From ZC4RG29 sp036563875 (GTDB lineage Bacteria; Bacteroidota; Bacteroidia; Cytophagales; Cyclobacteriaceae), in assembly GCA_036563875.1 (NCBI GenBank), contig DATCLO010000029.1:6131-70130 (forward strand): a stretch of 64,000 bases of DNA. Reading direction: 5' to 3'. A model generated the notes under the pieces. The model searched no databases. It worked only from the letters and a program-made list of their open reading frames with translations, and was not told the origin of the DNA. How positions within the stretch are numbered: the stretch's first letter is position 1; each line of letters opens with the position of its first letter. Positions 43,351-51,930 of the stretch are shown here, piece by piece. Made by a program: the position numbers and the translations under genes.

Positions 43351-43815
43351 TCACTTGCGCGCTTTAGCTTTGGCCCTACCTTCTTTCGAAAGGGCAAAAC
43401 GCGAATCACGTGTCATCTTGGCAATAAACGCCGCTTTGCGGAAGCGCATTGCACTCCAATCATCATCAATGGCCACGGCACGAACAACTTCGAAACCGCC
43501 GTCACCCAGTGTATCCCATCCCTTGTCCCGACTGATGTCGACTTTGTACTTTTTAGACGTTCCCTTAGGGTAGGCAAACCACAGGACCGCGTCTCCTTTG
43601 ATTTTTTCCTTGATTGATCTGAACGCCGCGTCGATTTCGGGTTTCGATTTCACAAAAATCAGGGCGAACTCAATTTCCTTGCATTTGCCGGCCGACGTGA
43701 TAATCGTTGAGAAATCTCCCATTTTTTTCATTTCGGATTTAAACTCAGGGGGGCTGTTCAGAATGCACAGCTGAGACTGGTCTTTGAAGTTCAGTTTTTT
43801 CAGAAGGGAGGTCAT
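43351..43815 (-). CDS. DUF3052-like small protein
   Basis: 154 residues: LLKKLNFKDQSQLCILNSPPEF, an IEFALIFVKSKPEIDAA strand-helix, and AVLWFAYPKGTSKKY; then a basic tail (EGRAKAKARK). The pattern resembles DUF3052-type cytosolic proteins, but I am not certain. Eleven bases or less separate it from the DUF3347 gene upstream. Confidence 0.55.
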   Translation of the reverse strand: MTSLLKKLNFKDQSQLCILNSPPEFKSEMKKMGDFSTIITSAGKCKEIEFALIFVKSKPEIDAAFRSIKEKIKGDAVLWFAYPKGTSKKYKVDISRDKGWDTLGDGGFEVVRAVAIDDDWSAMRFRKAAFIAKMTRDSRFALSKEGRAKAKARK

Positions 43816-43825
43816 AAGGGTCGAC

Positions 43826-44410
43826 CTATTGTAGTTTTTCCTGAACGGTCCCGCACGTTAGCATCTTGTCTCCAAAGTACGGATTACGAATAGTCTCGCT
43901 GTCGCTCAGCCAGTATCCACCCTCATTGTCAAACGCCATGGGACAGTATTCGTAGAACGCTACGCTTCCACCAAGACCGAAAGCCTTCACGCTTTCATAC
44001 ATGAATTCGGTCAGGTCGCTGAACAATGCGCGCTGCTTTTCCAGGTCGCTCTCCAGTGCAATAGCATCCAGTGCGCGGTCCATGCCATCCCGATAAGCGT
44101 TCCAATCATTTTGAGCGGCTCCTGACAAGATGCTACCGTCAACCGTAGTGAGAACTGATCGGGCTTGTGTAGCCGCTGCGCGCGCCGCCTCCGAATCTGA
44201 AGCTACGAGGGCATCCTTCAATCCCAGATACTCCTCAAAGGTGGCGGAAAGTTGCTTCTGGAACGCCCCGTCAACCTGGAAGCGGGGACCGGCAGATTCC
44301 GCTATAGTGCCTTTTGTTCCGGCCGACTCATTGCCCCTCTTTCCGGAGCATCCGTCAAACAATACCACTACGAGGCAGAATAATGATGTGAGAGTTTTTG
44401 TTCGTATCAT
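43826..44410 (-). CDS. DUF3347-domain lipoprotein
   Basis: 194 residues, lipobox-like LFDGC (Cys21). The mature part has a helical DUF3347 domain (FQKQLSATFEEYLGLKDALVASDSEAA) ending in YCPMAFDNEGGYWLSD and IRNPYFGDKMLTCG, the Cys-Met-Cys arrangement that in CusB-linked proteins is thought to bind Cu or another soft metal. Outer-membrane or periplasmic. Confidence 0.82.
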   Translation of the reverse strand: MIRTKTLTSLFCLVVVLFDGCSGKRGNESAGTKGTIAESAGPRFQVDGAFQKQLSATFEEYLGLKDALVASDSEAARAAATQARSVLTTVDGSILSGAAQNDWNAYRDGMDRALDAIALESDLEKQRALFSDLTEFMYESVKAFGLGGSVAFYEYCPMAFDNEGGYWLSDSETIRNPYFGDKMLTCGTVQEKLQ

Positions 44411-44420
44411 GAAATCAGCG

Positions 44421-44963
44421 TTAGCTAGTTAACCTTTTTTCAAGAACAGCAAATTCGAGAGGGATCTTTGGTTTTCCAAAGCGTGGGTCCGTAAAGGCAA
44501 AAGGCTTTCGTTCACCTGTATCGTAATATCCGTGCCTCGTATACCAGGCGACAAGTTCCGTCCGTACCGTAAGCACTGTCATGAAAATCGTATGGCAATT
44601 CCTGCTGAGAGCCACGTTCTCCGATGCCCGCATCAATTCCTTCCCTATTCCGCGGCCTTGCAGGTCGGGCTTGACCGTGAGCATACCCAGGTACAACCGT
44701 TCCCCCTGCTTTTGAAGTTCCACGCAACCCACGATGCCGGTTACGTCGACAGCCTTCAGAAGCAACGACGATGGGTCGTCAATGATTTCCCGGATGAGTT
44801 GGGCGTCCGTTCGCGTGCCGTCGATGAGCAAGGCTTCCGTAGTCCAACCCTTCAGGGCTGATGGGCCGCGATAGGCTGAGTTGATGAGCCGCTCCAGGGC
44901 TTCAGCATCTTCCGGCGAAGCTTCCGTGATCACCACGCTGGCCTGATGTGCTTCCGTTTTCAT
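44421..44963 (-). CDS. GNAT-family N-acetyltransferase
   Basis: 180 residues from ATG 44963; the frame extends to 45080, but the added 39 residues are not GNAT-like. Acetyl-CoA loop VKPDLQGRGIGKELMR (about residues 105-120) and a C-terminal WYTRHGYYDTGERKPF. Acceptor unknown. Confidence 0.82.
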   Translation of the reverse strand: MKTEAHQASVVITEASPEDAEALERLINSAYRGPSALKGWTTEALLIDGTRTDAQLIREIIDDPSSLLLKAVDVTGIVGCVELQKQGERLYLGMLTVKPDLQGRGIGKELMRASENVALSRNCHTIFMTVLTVRTELVAWYTRHGYYDTGERKPFAFTDPRFGKPKIPLEFAVLEKRLTS

Positions 44964-45198
44964 GCGCAACAAGTTACACCTAAAAAAGCAAACGTTGCGG
45001 TCGTCGCCAAACAGAGTCGGTCGCACAAAATAAATTCCGGACACCCCATGTTCAATTTTGAACAATGACGTCAAGGGCAAGTCAACAGGTTTTAAAGTTG
45101 ATAAGCGATTTGGCGTGCAATTCGACAGAGCGGCATTTCATTTTGTGAATAACCCGAAGAACTAGTAATAATAATCATCAGAGTTTCGTTCTTGCTCC
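44964..45198. other. Divergent intergenic region, 235 bp
   Basis: Separates the minus-strand GNAT from the plus-strand DUF4407 gene and must hold both promoters. I see no clear repeat or RNA structure. Confidence 0.35.
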
Positions 45199-46245
45199 AT
45201 GGAAAAAATGAACCGGCTCTTTTGGTGGTGTTCGGGTGCTCACCCGGATCTTCTTGTGAAATGTCCGACAGAAACCAGTAAGTACGTCGGCATCGGCGCC
45301 ACGGTATTTTTTACCGGAGTGTTCGCATGGATGGCTTCGGCCTACGCTTTGTATACTGTCTTTGATAATGGATGGATTGCTGCGGGTCTGGGATTGATTT
45401 GGGGTCTGATGATCTTCAACCTAGACCGCTACATCGTATCCAGCATGCGCAAGGAGGGCAACTTCCGCAAGGAACTGCTCACCGCTCTCCCACGACTTAT
45501 CCTCGCGGTACTCATCTCGCTAGTCATTGCGAAACCCCTCGAAATGAAAATTTTCGACAAGGAAATTCGCGGTGAGCTCACCATCATGGAACAGCAAGTC
45601 CGCACCGCTCAGGAGAATGAAATCCGCACACGCTATGCTCAGGAACAAGACGTCCTCAGGAATGATATCGCTGCGCTCAAACAGGAAATAGTGGATAAGA
45701 CGCAGAGTCGGGATGAACTGCGGAGACTGGCCCAACAGGAGGCTGACGGCACCGGCGGTACGATGCGCCGCAACGCAGGACCGATTTATGCTATCAAGAA
45801 AGCGGATGCTGATCGTGTCGACCAGGAACTCACTGCACTAACCATGCGCAACGAAGCGCTGATCAAGGAAAAGGTAGAAGCGATGCTTCGCAACGACTCG
45901 TTGATTGCAGCTGAGATTCAAGCGCTGGACAAGCAACGACTTGACGGGCCCGCTGCAAGAATGGAAGCACTTAACCGACTCACGGCGTCGAGCGATGCTA
46001 TTTGGCTTGCCAACCTATTTATCGTGCTTTTGTTCATCGCAGTAGAAACTGCGCCGGTGTTTGTAAAACTAATTTCGCCTCAAGGTCCCTATGATCATCT
46101 GCTGCGCATTGAAGAGCATGCGTTCGAAGGGCAGCGCGCGGAGGAATTGGCAAAGACCAATGCGATGATTAAGGAACGCAACGCGGCCCTACCACAAACG
46201 GAAAAGGCATTCCTTACCGATCAGCTCGATATGAAACTTGGCTGA
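45199..46245 (+). CDS. DUF4407 membrane protein
   Basis: 348 residues. Three hydrophobic segments in the first 110 residues (VGIGATVFFTGVFAWMASAYALY; WIAAGLGLIWGLMIFNLDRYIV; PRLILAVLISLVIAKPLEM), a long coiled-coil region about 125-260 (EQQVRTAQENEIRTRYAQEQD...), and a last membrane segment near 275-295. This is the DUF4407 layout. Function unknown; the coiled coil would lie on one side of the inner membrane. Confidence 0.85.
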   Translation: MEKMNRLFWWCSGAHPDLLVKCPTETSKYVGIGATVFFTGVFAWMASAYALYTVFDNGWIAAGLGLIWGLMIFNLDRYIVSSMRKEGNFRKELLTALPRLILAVLISLVIAKPLEMKIFDKEIRGELTIMEQQVRTAQENEIRTRYAQEQDVLRNDIAALKQEIVDKTQSRDELRRLAQQEADGTGGTMRRNAGPIYAIKKADADRVDQELTALTMRNEALIKEKVEAMLRNDSLIAAEIQALDKQRLDGPAARMEALNRLTASSDAIWLANLFIVLLFIAVETAPVFVKLISPQGPYDHLLRIEEHAFEGQRAEELAKTNAMIKERNAALPQTEKAFLTDQLDMKLG

Positions 46246-46308
46246 AATCGTGGGATGATTCCACTAACGATGTCTGGCTGTGCGTCTTTGTGGAAGCGTA
46301 GGATAGCG

Positions 46309-47193
46309 TTAAAGACTTTTCCAAAAATACAACGTCGCGTACGCTTCCCATCCGCGGTAGCGGCGAAAGACGCGCAGCACTTCTTCTGCCGTTGGCTTGC
46401 GGTCGAGTTTCAAAGCGCGTCGCAGTGCGGCGTTGAGTCCTGCGTCTCCCAGCGGAAGCGCAGTTCTATGCCGAAAGGTTCGCATCATGACGTAGTTGGC
46501 AGTCCACGTTCCGATCCCTTTGATGGCAAGTAGCGCTCCCATTCTTTCATCAGGAGGCATTGCTTCCAGTTTCTCCCGAGAGATTTCGCCAGACGCAAAG
46601 GATTTGGCAAGGCCGACAATATATCTGGCTTTTTGACGTGAAAACTGTAATGTGAGAAGGTCATCAGGATTGACATCTGCGAGGGCTCGCGGTTCGGGAA
46701 ACAGGTAGTAAGTAGTACCGTCGATTGTAATTTGTTCTCCAAATTTTTCAACAAGCCTTTGCTTGAGGGTGTAAGCGAAAGCGAGATTGATTTGCTGCCC
46801 GATCACCGCCCACACCAGTGATTCAAACAAATCGGGTTGGCCGACGATCCGATATCCATAGTACTCCTTTACAAGAACTTTCAAGTGTCGATCGCGGGAG
46901 GCAAGGGCATAAAACGGTTCAAGGTCCGTGTCCAGGTCGAACCATTCCCGCACATAAGATTCAACGGCTGCTTTAATATCCTTCGTAAGCGAAGTGTTGA
47001 GAACAGAAACCTGCAGACGCCTCTTTGTATTTGTCACGCGAAACAGGATATTTCTGTCTTTGCCGCGAACAAGTTTGGTTACTTCATTTCCATTGCAAAC
47101 ATGCAGGACTTCGCGCGGCGAGCGCGCCAGATAACTCAAGCAGTGTTTGAAGTCGAACGTTTCCGGAACTGAAATGAAGAATGAATTTGCCAC
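46309..47193 (-). CDS. DNA-3-methyladenine glycosylase II (AlkA-type HhH-GPD)
   Basis: 294 residues. N-terminal beta domain, then an HhH-GPD glycosylase: WAVIGQQINLAFAYTLKQR, the helix-hairpin-helix AIKGIGTWTANYVMMR and the catalytic Asp in LPLGDAGL. Excises alkylated bases in DNA repair. Its start lies eight bases after the metallo-beta-lactamase-fold gene stop, so they may be co-transcribed. Confidence 0.85.
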   Translation of the reverse strand: MANSFFISVPETFDFKHCLSYLARSPREVLHVCNGNEVTKLVRGKDRNILFRVTNTKRRLQVSVLNTSLTKDIKAAVESYVREWFDLDTDLEPFYALASRDRHLKVLVKEYYGYRIVGQPDLFESLVWAVIGQQINLAFAYTLKQRLVEKFGEQITIDGTTYYLFPEPRALADVNPDDLLTLQFSRQKARYIVGLAKSFASGEISREKLEAMPPDERMGALLAIKGIGTWTANYVMMRTFRHRTALPLGDAGLNAALRRALKLDRKPTAEEVLRVFRRYRGWEAYATLYFWKSL

Positions 47194-47201
47194 GGCTTAT
47201 C

Positions 47202-48101
47202 TTAACGACTCTCTTTCAGGTAACTCTCCGCAACAGTCAGCACAAAGTCCTTGCCTTTCACAAATCCCGCTCCCAATATGTCGTCATACTTGCTCGCAAT
47301 GGGCAGGTTAGCAATATCCTCCTTTTTTGTTCCCTTTTTCAAGGCCGCAACGACCTGGTCGTAGATATCCTTCAGTTGACTGTGCAGCAGCACTACGTCC
47401 TCTTTTTTCGCGAGTTCACCGTGGCCGGGAATCACTTTTGAATCGTCATTTAGCATGCTAGCCAGCTTCTCGAGATTGGAAATAAAGCCGCGCACAGAAC
47501 CGCCGTTGGCGAGGTCGATATACGGGTATCCGTAACGAACGAAGCTGTCGCCAGCATGATAGATATTTGACTGCACAAAATGAATAACGACATCACCGTC
47601 TGTATGGCCGGTGGGAAAGTGAATAACTTCAACGTCCTGCCCGTTCATATGAAATTTCATATCGGATGTAAAAGTAATGACGGGCCAGGCATCCGGAGCG
47701 CGGGCGGGGCCTTTCTGACCCGTTTGCTCATTTACGCTTTCTATCATCATGCGTACCCGCACATTGTCGTGCGCCACGATCGTCACGCCATCACGCTTGA
47801 AGTTCTCGTTCCCTCCCGAATGGTCGCCATGTATATGCGTGTTAATCAGGAACCGGATGTTACCCTGGTCCAGCTTCCTGATGGCATCCTTTATTTTCTC
47901 TGACAACGGCGCAAACTGGTCGTCGATCATTATGATACCATCCGGACCGGTCAGCAATCCGATGTTACCGCCTGCGCCCTTGAGCATATAGACGTTATCA
48001 TCAATCTTTTCCGCTTCGATTGAGACATTGTCGAAATTTTGCTGGGCCATAGCCGTTGTGCCCAGCACTGCCAGAATGATGGAGAGTACTAATTTTTTCA
48101 T
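47202..48101 (-). CDS. Exported metallo-beta-lactamase-fold hydrolase
   Basis: 299 residues with signal peptide MKKLVLSIILAVLGTTAMAQ. Zinc motif NTHIHGDHSGGNE, HTDGDVVIHF and VIPGHGE give the usual five to six ligands. The enzyme is periplasmic; substrates of such Bacteroidota proteins range from lactones to peptides. A beta-lactamase role is not shown. Confidence 0.87.
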   Translation of the reverse strand: MKKLVLSIILAVLGTTAMAQQNFDNVSIEAEKIDDNVYMLKGAGGNIGLLTGPDGIIMIDDQFAPLSEKIKDAIRKLDQGNIRFLINTHIHGDHSGGNENFKRDGVTIVAHDNVRVRMMIESVNEQTGQKGPARAPDAWPVITFTSDMKFHMNGQDVEVIHFPTGHTDGDVVIHFVQSNIYHAGDSFVRYGYPYIDLANGGSVRGFISNLEKLASMLNDDSKVIPGHGELAKKEDVVLLHSQLKDIYDQVVAALKKGTKKEDIANLPIASKYDDILGAGFVKGKDFVLTVAESYLKESR

Positions 48102-48234
48102 GCGCTTGGGTTTACCGTTAAATACGGGTACCGGTTTGAATATCCAAAGTTACGTGACATCGGGGTTTCAGGGTTTCGCTGATTACTTTTTGCACAAAAT
48201 TCGGTTAACTTTTGTCTGACTAAACCTACACCCC

Positions 48235-48651
48235 ATGAACACCTTCAAATTTGTCGTTACCACCCTTGCGGGCGGCGCCGTTTACTTTATCCTGGGATTC
48301 CTGGTATTTGCGTTGCTTCTTGAAGACTTTTATACCGCACACGCCGGCAGCGCTACTAACGTAGCCAAAACCGAAATGCAATACTGGCCTCTCATTCTGG
48401 GCAACCTGGCCCATGCAGCCCTTCTCGCCTACGTATTCTTAAAGTGGGCTGGTATCAGGACCTTCAGTGCAGGTTTCTCCGCCGGGGCTACGATCGGCTT
48501 TTTCGTCAGTCTCGGCTTTAACATGATTCAATACGACACAACCAACATACTCGACCTTACAGGCAATGTAGTGGATGTCTTTGTTTGGGCAATTTTGACA
48601 GGAATTGTTGGAGGAGTTGTCGGTTGGGTTGCGGGGAAGGGCAATGGGTAA
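48235..48651 (+). CDS. Small four-helix membrane protein
   Basis: 138 residues with four hydrophobic segments (TLAGGAVYFILGFLVFALLL; WPLILGNLAHAALLAYVFL; FSAGATIGFFVSLGFNMI; VFVWAILTGIVGGVVGWVAG). I do not recognise a named family with certainty. The stop codon falls inside a TAATCGGTGAT repeat unit. Confidence 0.7.
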   Translation: MNTFKFVVTTLAGGAVYFILGFLVFALLLEDFYTAHAGSATNVAKTEMQYWPLILGNLAHAALLAYVFLKWAGIRTFSAGFSAGATIGFFVSLGFNMIQYDTTNILDLTGNVVDVFVWAILTGIVGGVVGWVAGKGNG

Positions 48652-48701
48652 TCGGTGATTGGTACCAATTTTATCGAGGAGACGCGCGAGTCGCGCGTCT
48701 C
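48648..48701. repeat. Palindromic repeat (copy 1) with a TAATCGGTGAT unit
   Basis: GAGACGCGCGA (48679-48689) and TCGCGCGTCTC (48691-48701) form an 11-bp inverted repeat around a single G. Flanked by GTAATCGGTGAT (48648-48659), the reverse complement of the ATCACCGATTAC unit found elsewhere. It lies between convergent genes and may act as a bidirectional terminator. Confidence 0.7.
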
Positions 48702-48706
48702 TACTG

Positions 48707-49633
48707 CTACACGAATCCCCATTTCTTCATCACCTCCAGATCCTCCTTCATACACTCCAGCGGCGCTTTGCCCTGATAGGCCTCCTGCTCGACGATGAAG
48801 TGGATTGTGCCGCCTTTCCTGCGGCCAGCGTCGATGATGTCTTTTACAGGTATGATGCCCTTGCCGAGGATGGTGCTGTCGTATTTATGATGCTCATCCT
48901 CATTCCCCTGGATCATGTCCTTGACGTGCATGGACGGGAAGCGACCGGGATACTTGTTGATGAAGTCAATAGCTTTGGCCCCTGCGTTATACATGTTGCC
49001 GACATCCAACTGTTGCATGACGAGGTCTGGGTCGGTGTGTTTGAGAATCAGATCATACAATGTCTCATTGCCGAATTTCTCAGAGAATTCAAAATCGTGG
49101 TTGTGGTATCCGAATTTCATGCCGGCCTTCTTGCATAGTTCACCACTCTTGTTGAAAATTTCCATGAAGCGCTTCAAATCATCCAGGCTTTTACGGATTC
49201 TCGAATCCATTGAGGGACTGATAACAAATTTCTGCCCCAGTAACGCAGCATCTTCTATCGTATACTTCCAGGCATCGGTGAAGTCTTTTTTGGATTCATC
49301 CCAGTGATCGCCGCGCATAACAGTATGCCCGCTGGGCATAGTCATGCCCAGGTCATCAAGAATTTTTTTGAACTCTTTTGCCGACCACCCGTAGAACTTG
49401 CGGTCAACGTAGTTCGCGTGTTCAACATGGCGGTAGCCCATGGCCGCCAACTGCCTCAAGGTACCGAGCGGATCCGCTTTCATTTCTTCGCGAACGGAGT
49501 ACAATTGTATCCCCGTCAGCTCGTTCTTCGACTTCATACCGAAGAGGGAAGACGGTCGTGTTATCATGGCAGCGCCGGTTAGCGCGACTGCACTTTTCAA
49601 AAAGGTTCTTCTCGAGGATTGCATAGGATTCAT
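48707..49633 (-). CDS. Exported TIM-barrel sugar isomerase/epimerase-like protein
   Basis: 308 residues from ATG 49633. Tat-like signal SSRRTFLKSAVALTGAAM. AP-endonuclease-2/xylose-isomerase-like TIM barrel: GIQLYSVREEMK, GYRHVEHANY, GYHNHDFEF and MHVKDM supply the family's metal-binding His/Glu/Asp positions. Members near Gfo/Idh and DUF1080 genes take part in keto-sugar breakdown in other Bacteroidota. Divergent from a second, related exported isomerase gene. Confidence 0.83.
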   Translation of the reverse strand: MNPMQSSRRTFLKSAVALTGAAMITRPSSLFGMKSKNELTGIQLYSVREEMKADPLGTLRQLAAMGYRHVEHANYVDRKFYGWSAKEFKKILDDLGMTMPSGHTVMRGDHWDESKKDFTDAWKYTIEDAALLGQKFVISPSMDSRIRKSLDDLKRFMEIFNKSGELCKKAGMKFGYHNHDFEFSEKFGNETLYDLILKHTDPDLVMQQLDVGNMYNAGAKAIDFINKYPGRFPSMHVKDMIQGNEDEHHKYDSTILGKGIIPVKDIIDAGRRKGGTIHFIVEQEAYQGKAPLECMKEDLEVMKKWGFV

Positions 49634-49836
49634 GGTGTTATGCCCTAAAATAGCAATTAATCTCCGGTCGCGGACCTGTTTCCCGCACCCCAAAATCCAG
49701 AATGCCCGGTTGGGGTGATAAGCGGGGTATACGGTCCAATAATGGCAGCCGTGTTCATTACACACAAATTCAACCTTTTCACGCTGTCATTGAACGATAA
49801 CAATGTGTAGATTCAGGAAACGCGATATTACCAGCT

Positions 49837-50712
49837 ATGCCTGTTACCAGAAGAAGTTTTCTCAAATCCGTTGCCTCAGTCGGGGCCATTAGCACCTTGC
49901 CAATTGATTTGTTCGCATTGAATTCCAGTGGAGGAATGAGGTTTGGCCTCTGCACTTATCTGTGGGGTAAGGATTGGGATGTGCCCACGCTAATAAGAAA
50001 CTGCGAAAAGACCGGTTTGCTCGGCGTAGAGCTTCGTGTAGAACACGCGCACAAGGTTGAACCCAACCTGACATCCCAGCAGCGCTCGGAAGTTAAACGC
50101 ATGTTCGCCGACAGCAACGTGACTATGGTAGGGTGTGGAACGAACGAGCAGTATGACTTCCCTGATCCGGCACGGCTAAAACACGCGATTGAAAATACAA
50201 AAGCGTACGTTAAGCTGAGTCACGATTGTGGAGGAAGCGGTGTGAAGGTGAAACCGAACGCGTTTCACAAGGAAGTAGCCCGCGAAAAGACAATCGAACA
50301 AATCGGCAGAGCCCTCAACGAAGTAGCGGCATTCGCTGCAGACTACGGTCAGCAAATTCGCCTCGAAGTTCACGGAGAAGAAACACAAGAACTTCCCAAC
50401 ATCAAGGCCATCATGGATATTGCCACCCATCCGAACGCCACAGTGTGCTGGAATTCGAACGACGAGGATCTGTTGGGTGAGGGCCTCGAGTACAATTTTA
50501 ATCTTGTGGCGGACCGCCTGGGCGACACGGTTCACGTTCGTGAACTCAACATAGGCAGTTATCCCTATCAGCAATTGTTCAATCTCCTAACTAAAGTATC
50601 GTATAACGGATGGATACTGCTGGAAGCAAGGACGGCACCTGCAGATTTGGTAGCAGCAATGGAGGAGCAGCGGCGAGTTTTCGAGGGGATGGTAAAGAAA
50701 GCAATGGGTTAA
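49837..50712 (+). CDS. Exported TIM-barrel sugar isomerase/epimerase-like protein
   Basis: 291 residues with Tat-like signal VTRRSFLKSVASVGAI. TIM barrel with FGLCTYLWGKDW, GVELRVEHAH, IRLEVHGEE, VCWNSNDEDL and VHVRELN. Same superfamily as its divergent neighbour but a different branch (it keeps no GYHNHDFEF). The two are separated by 203 bases that must hold both promoters. Confidence 0.8.
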   Translation: MPVTRRSFLKSVASVGAISTLPIDLFALNSSGGMRFGLCTYLWGKDWDVPTLIRNCEKTGLLGVELRVEHAHKVEPNLTSQQRSEVKRMFADSNVTMVGCGTNEQYDFPDPARLKHAIENTKAYVKLSHDCGGSGVKVKPNAFHKEVAREKTIEQIGRALNEVAAFAADYGQQIRLEVHGEETQELPNIKAIMDIATHPNATVCWNSNDEDLLGEGLEYNFNLVADRLGDTVHVRELNIGSYPYQQLFNLLTKVSYNGWILLEARTAPADLVAAMEEQRRVFEGMVKKAMG

Positions 50713-50743
50713 ACAGTGTGAGTGTGAGAGTGAGAGCGAAGAA

Positions 50744-51661
50744 CTAGGACCAGTACTGCTTTAGCTTAGCGCGAAGAAAAGCAACGCTACGCTCAAGCTG
50801 ATCCATACCCTCGACACCATCCTCGATACTAATCCACCCATCAAAACCAACACGCTTCAACTCAGAGAAGATCGCATCATAGTCATTCAACCCTTTGCCT
50901 ATCTCTCCGTGGCGTAATCGTCTCGCGTACCCTTGTGAGCCTCCCTCCTCTTTTCGGAGATCTTCGAGCGTGCCTTCAATTAGGTAACGGTCGCTGGCAT
51001 GCATAGTGACCACGCGGTGCGAAACACGTTTTAGCAATTCAAGCGGATCATCGCCTGCCAGGTACGCATTGCTGGGGTCGTAGTTTACACCAAAACCGTT
51101 CCTCGGAAGTCGTTCGACCAACGCGCAGAACACGTCCATCTTTTGAGCGAATTCCGGATACGACCAGAAGTCGTCCTTGTAATGATTCTCCAGAATCAGC
51201 GTCACACCATGATCCAGTGCAAAAGGAATGCAGGCCTCGATGCATTCGGCGGCATACTGTAATCCTTCCTCCAGCGATATCTCTTCCCGTCGTTGTCCTG
51301 AAAGCACCCTGCAATACGATCCCCCAAGTGCAGCCGTCATCCGAATCCACTGCTTTTGCCGTGTAACCTGCGCTTCGCGAAATTTTTTGTCGGGATGTGT
51401 GAAGTCCGGCGAGCAACACAACATCGGGATAACCTTTCCATGCGCTTCAGCCTCTCTTCTGTAACGCGACCAATTGCGCTCATCCTCCATCCCAATAAAA
51501 CCGGCGTACCATTCCAGTCCATCGACATCAAGCGGCGCCGCCAACCGGATCCATTCCGAAACAGTCATCGTGCCGTCTTTGCACAGGGCTTGCATGAAGG
51601 CTTTGGGAAAAGCTGCGAGTTTGGGCATCTCTCTAGTGTGTTGAAGTGTTGAAGTGCTCAA
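50744..51661 (-). CDS. TIM-barrel sugar isomerase/epimerase-like protein, cytosolic
   Basis: 305 residues, no signal peptide. Metal-site motifs LILENHYKDDFW, GVNYDPSNAYLAGDD, VTMHASDRYL and DGWISIEDGVEG are typical of the IolE/hydroxypyruvate isomerase-like barrel. It is the last gene in the direction of the minus-strand catabolic operon, but a 252-bp repeat-bearing gap separates it from the SDR gene, so it may have its own promoter. Confidence 0.83.
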   Translation of the reverse strand: MSTSTLQHTREMPKLAAFPKAFMQALCKDGTMTVSEWIRLAAPLDVDGLEWYAGFIGMEDERNWSRYRREAEAHGKVIPMLCCSPDFTHPDKKFREAQVTRQKQWIRMTAALGGSYCRVLSGQRREEISLEEGLQYAAECIEACIPFALDHGVTLILENHYKDDFWSYPEFAQKMDVFCALVERLPRNGFGVNYDPSNAYLAGDDPLELLKRVSHRVVTMHASDRYLIEGTLEDLRKEEGGSQGYARRLRHGEIGKGLNDYDAIFSELKRVGFDGWISIEDGVEGMDQLERSVAFLRAKLKQYWS

Positions 51662-51673
51662 GTGTTGAAGTTG
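51635..51673. repeat. Degenerate AGTGTTGA short tandem repeat
   Basis: About four near-copies of AGTGTTGA (agtgtgttga, agtgttga, agtgctca, agtgttga) span the start codon of the isomerase gene and its upstream region. It resembles the ACGTGTTTA repeat at 17295. Confidence 0.55.
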
Positions 51674-51834
51674 TCTGTTCTCGGGTTGTATTGCTTGGCT
51701 TATTGGGGGCCTATTGACTGCTTCGGGAGTTACTGCACCGCTTCGCGACGCCCACTATTTACTTCTTGCTTATTGCGGATTACCAATCTCGTATCTCCAC
51801 CTCTTACCTCTTATTATTCACTATCCCCTTTCCG

Positions 51835-51930
51835 GGAGACGCGCAGGTTGCGCGTCTCTACTATATCCCTCCGATCACAGATCCCCCATTACCGATTGCC
51901 AATTACCGATCACCTATTGCCTATCACCGC
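51835..51930. repeat. Palindromic repeat (copy 2) and ATTACCGAT-type repeats
   Basis: GAGACGCGCA (51836-51845) and TGCGCGTCTC (51849-51858) form a 10-bp inverted repeat with a three-base centre; the surrounding GGAGACGCGC...GCGCGTCTCTACT matches copy 1 at 48678-48704. From 51870 degenerate units of ATTACCGATTGCC / ATTACCGATCACC follow, running into the 3' end of the SDR gene. The rest of the 252-bp gap shows nothing else. Confidence 0.65.

Noticed and set aside
48679..51859. CRISPR-like array from the two palindromic repeats
   Set aside because: Only two copies 3.1 kb apart, no regular spacing, no cas genes.
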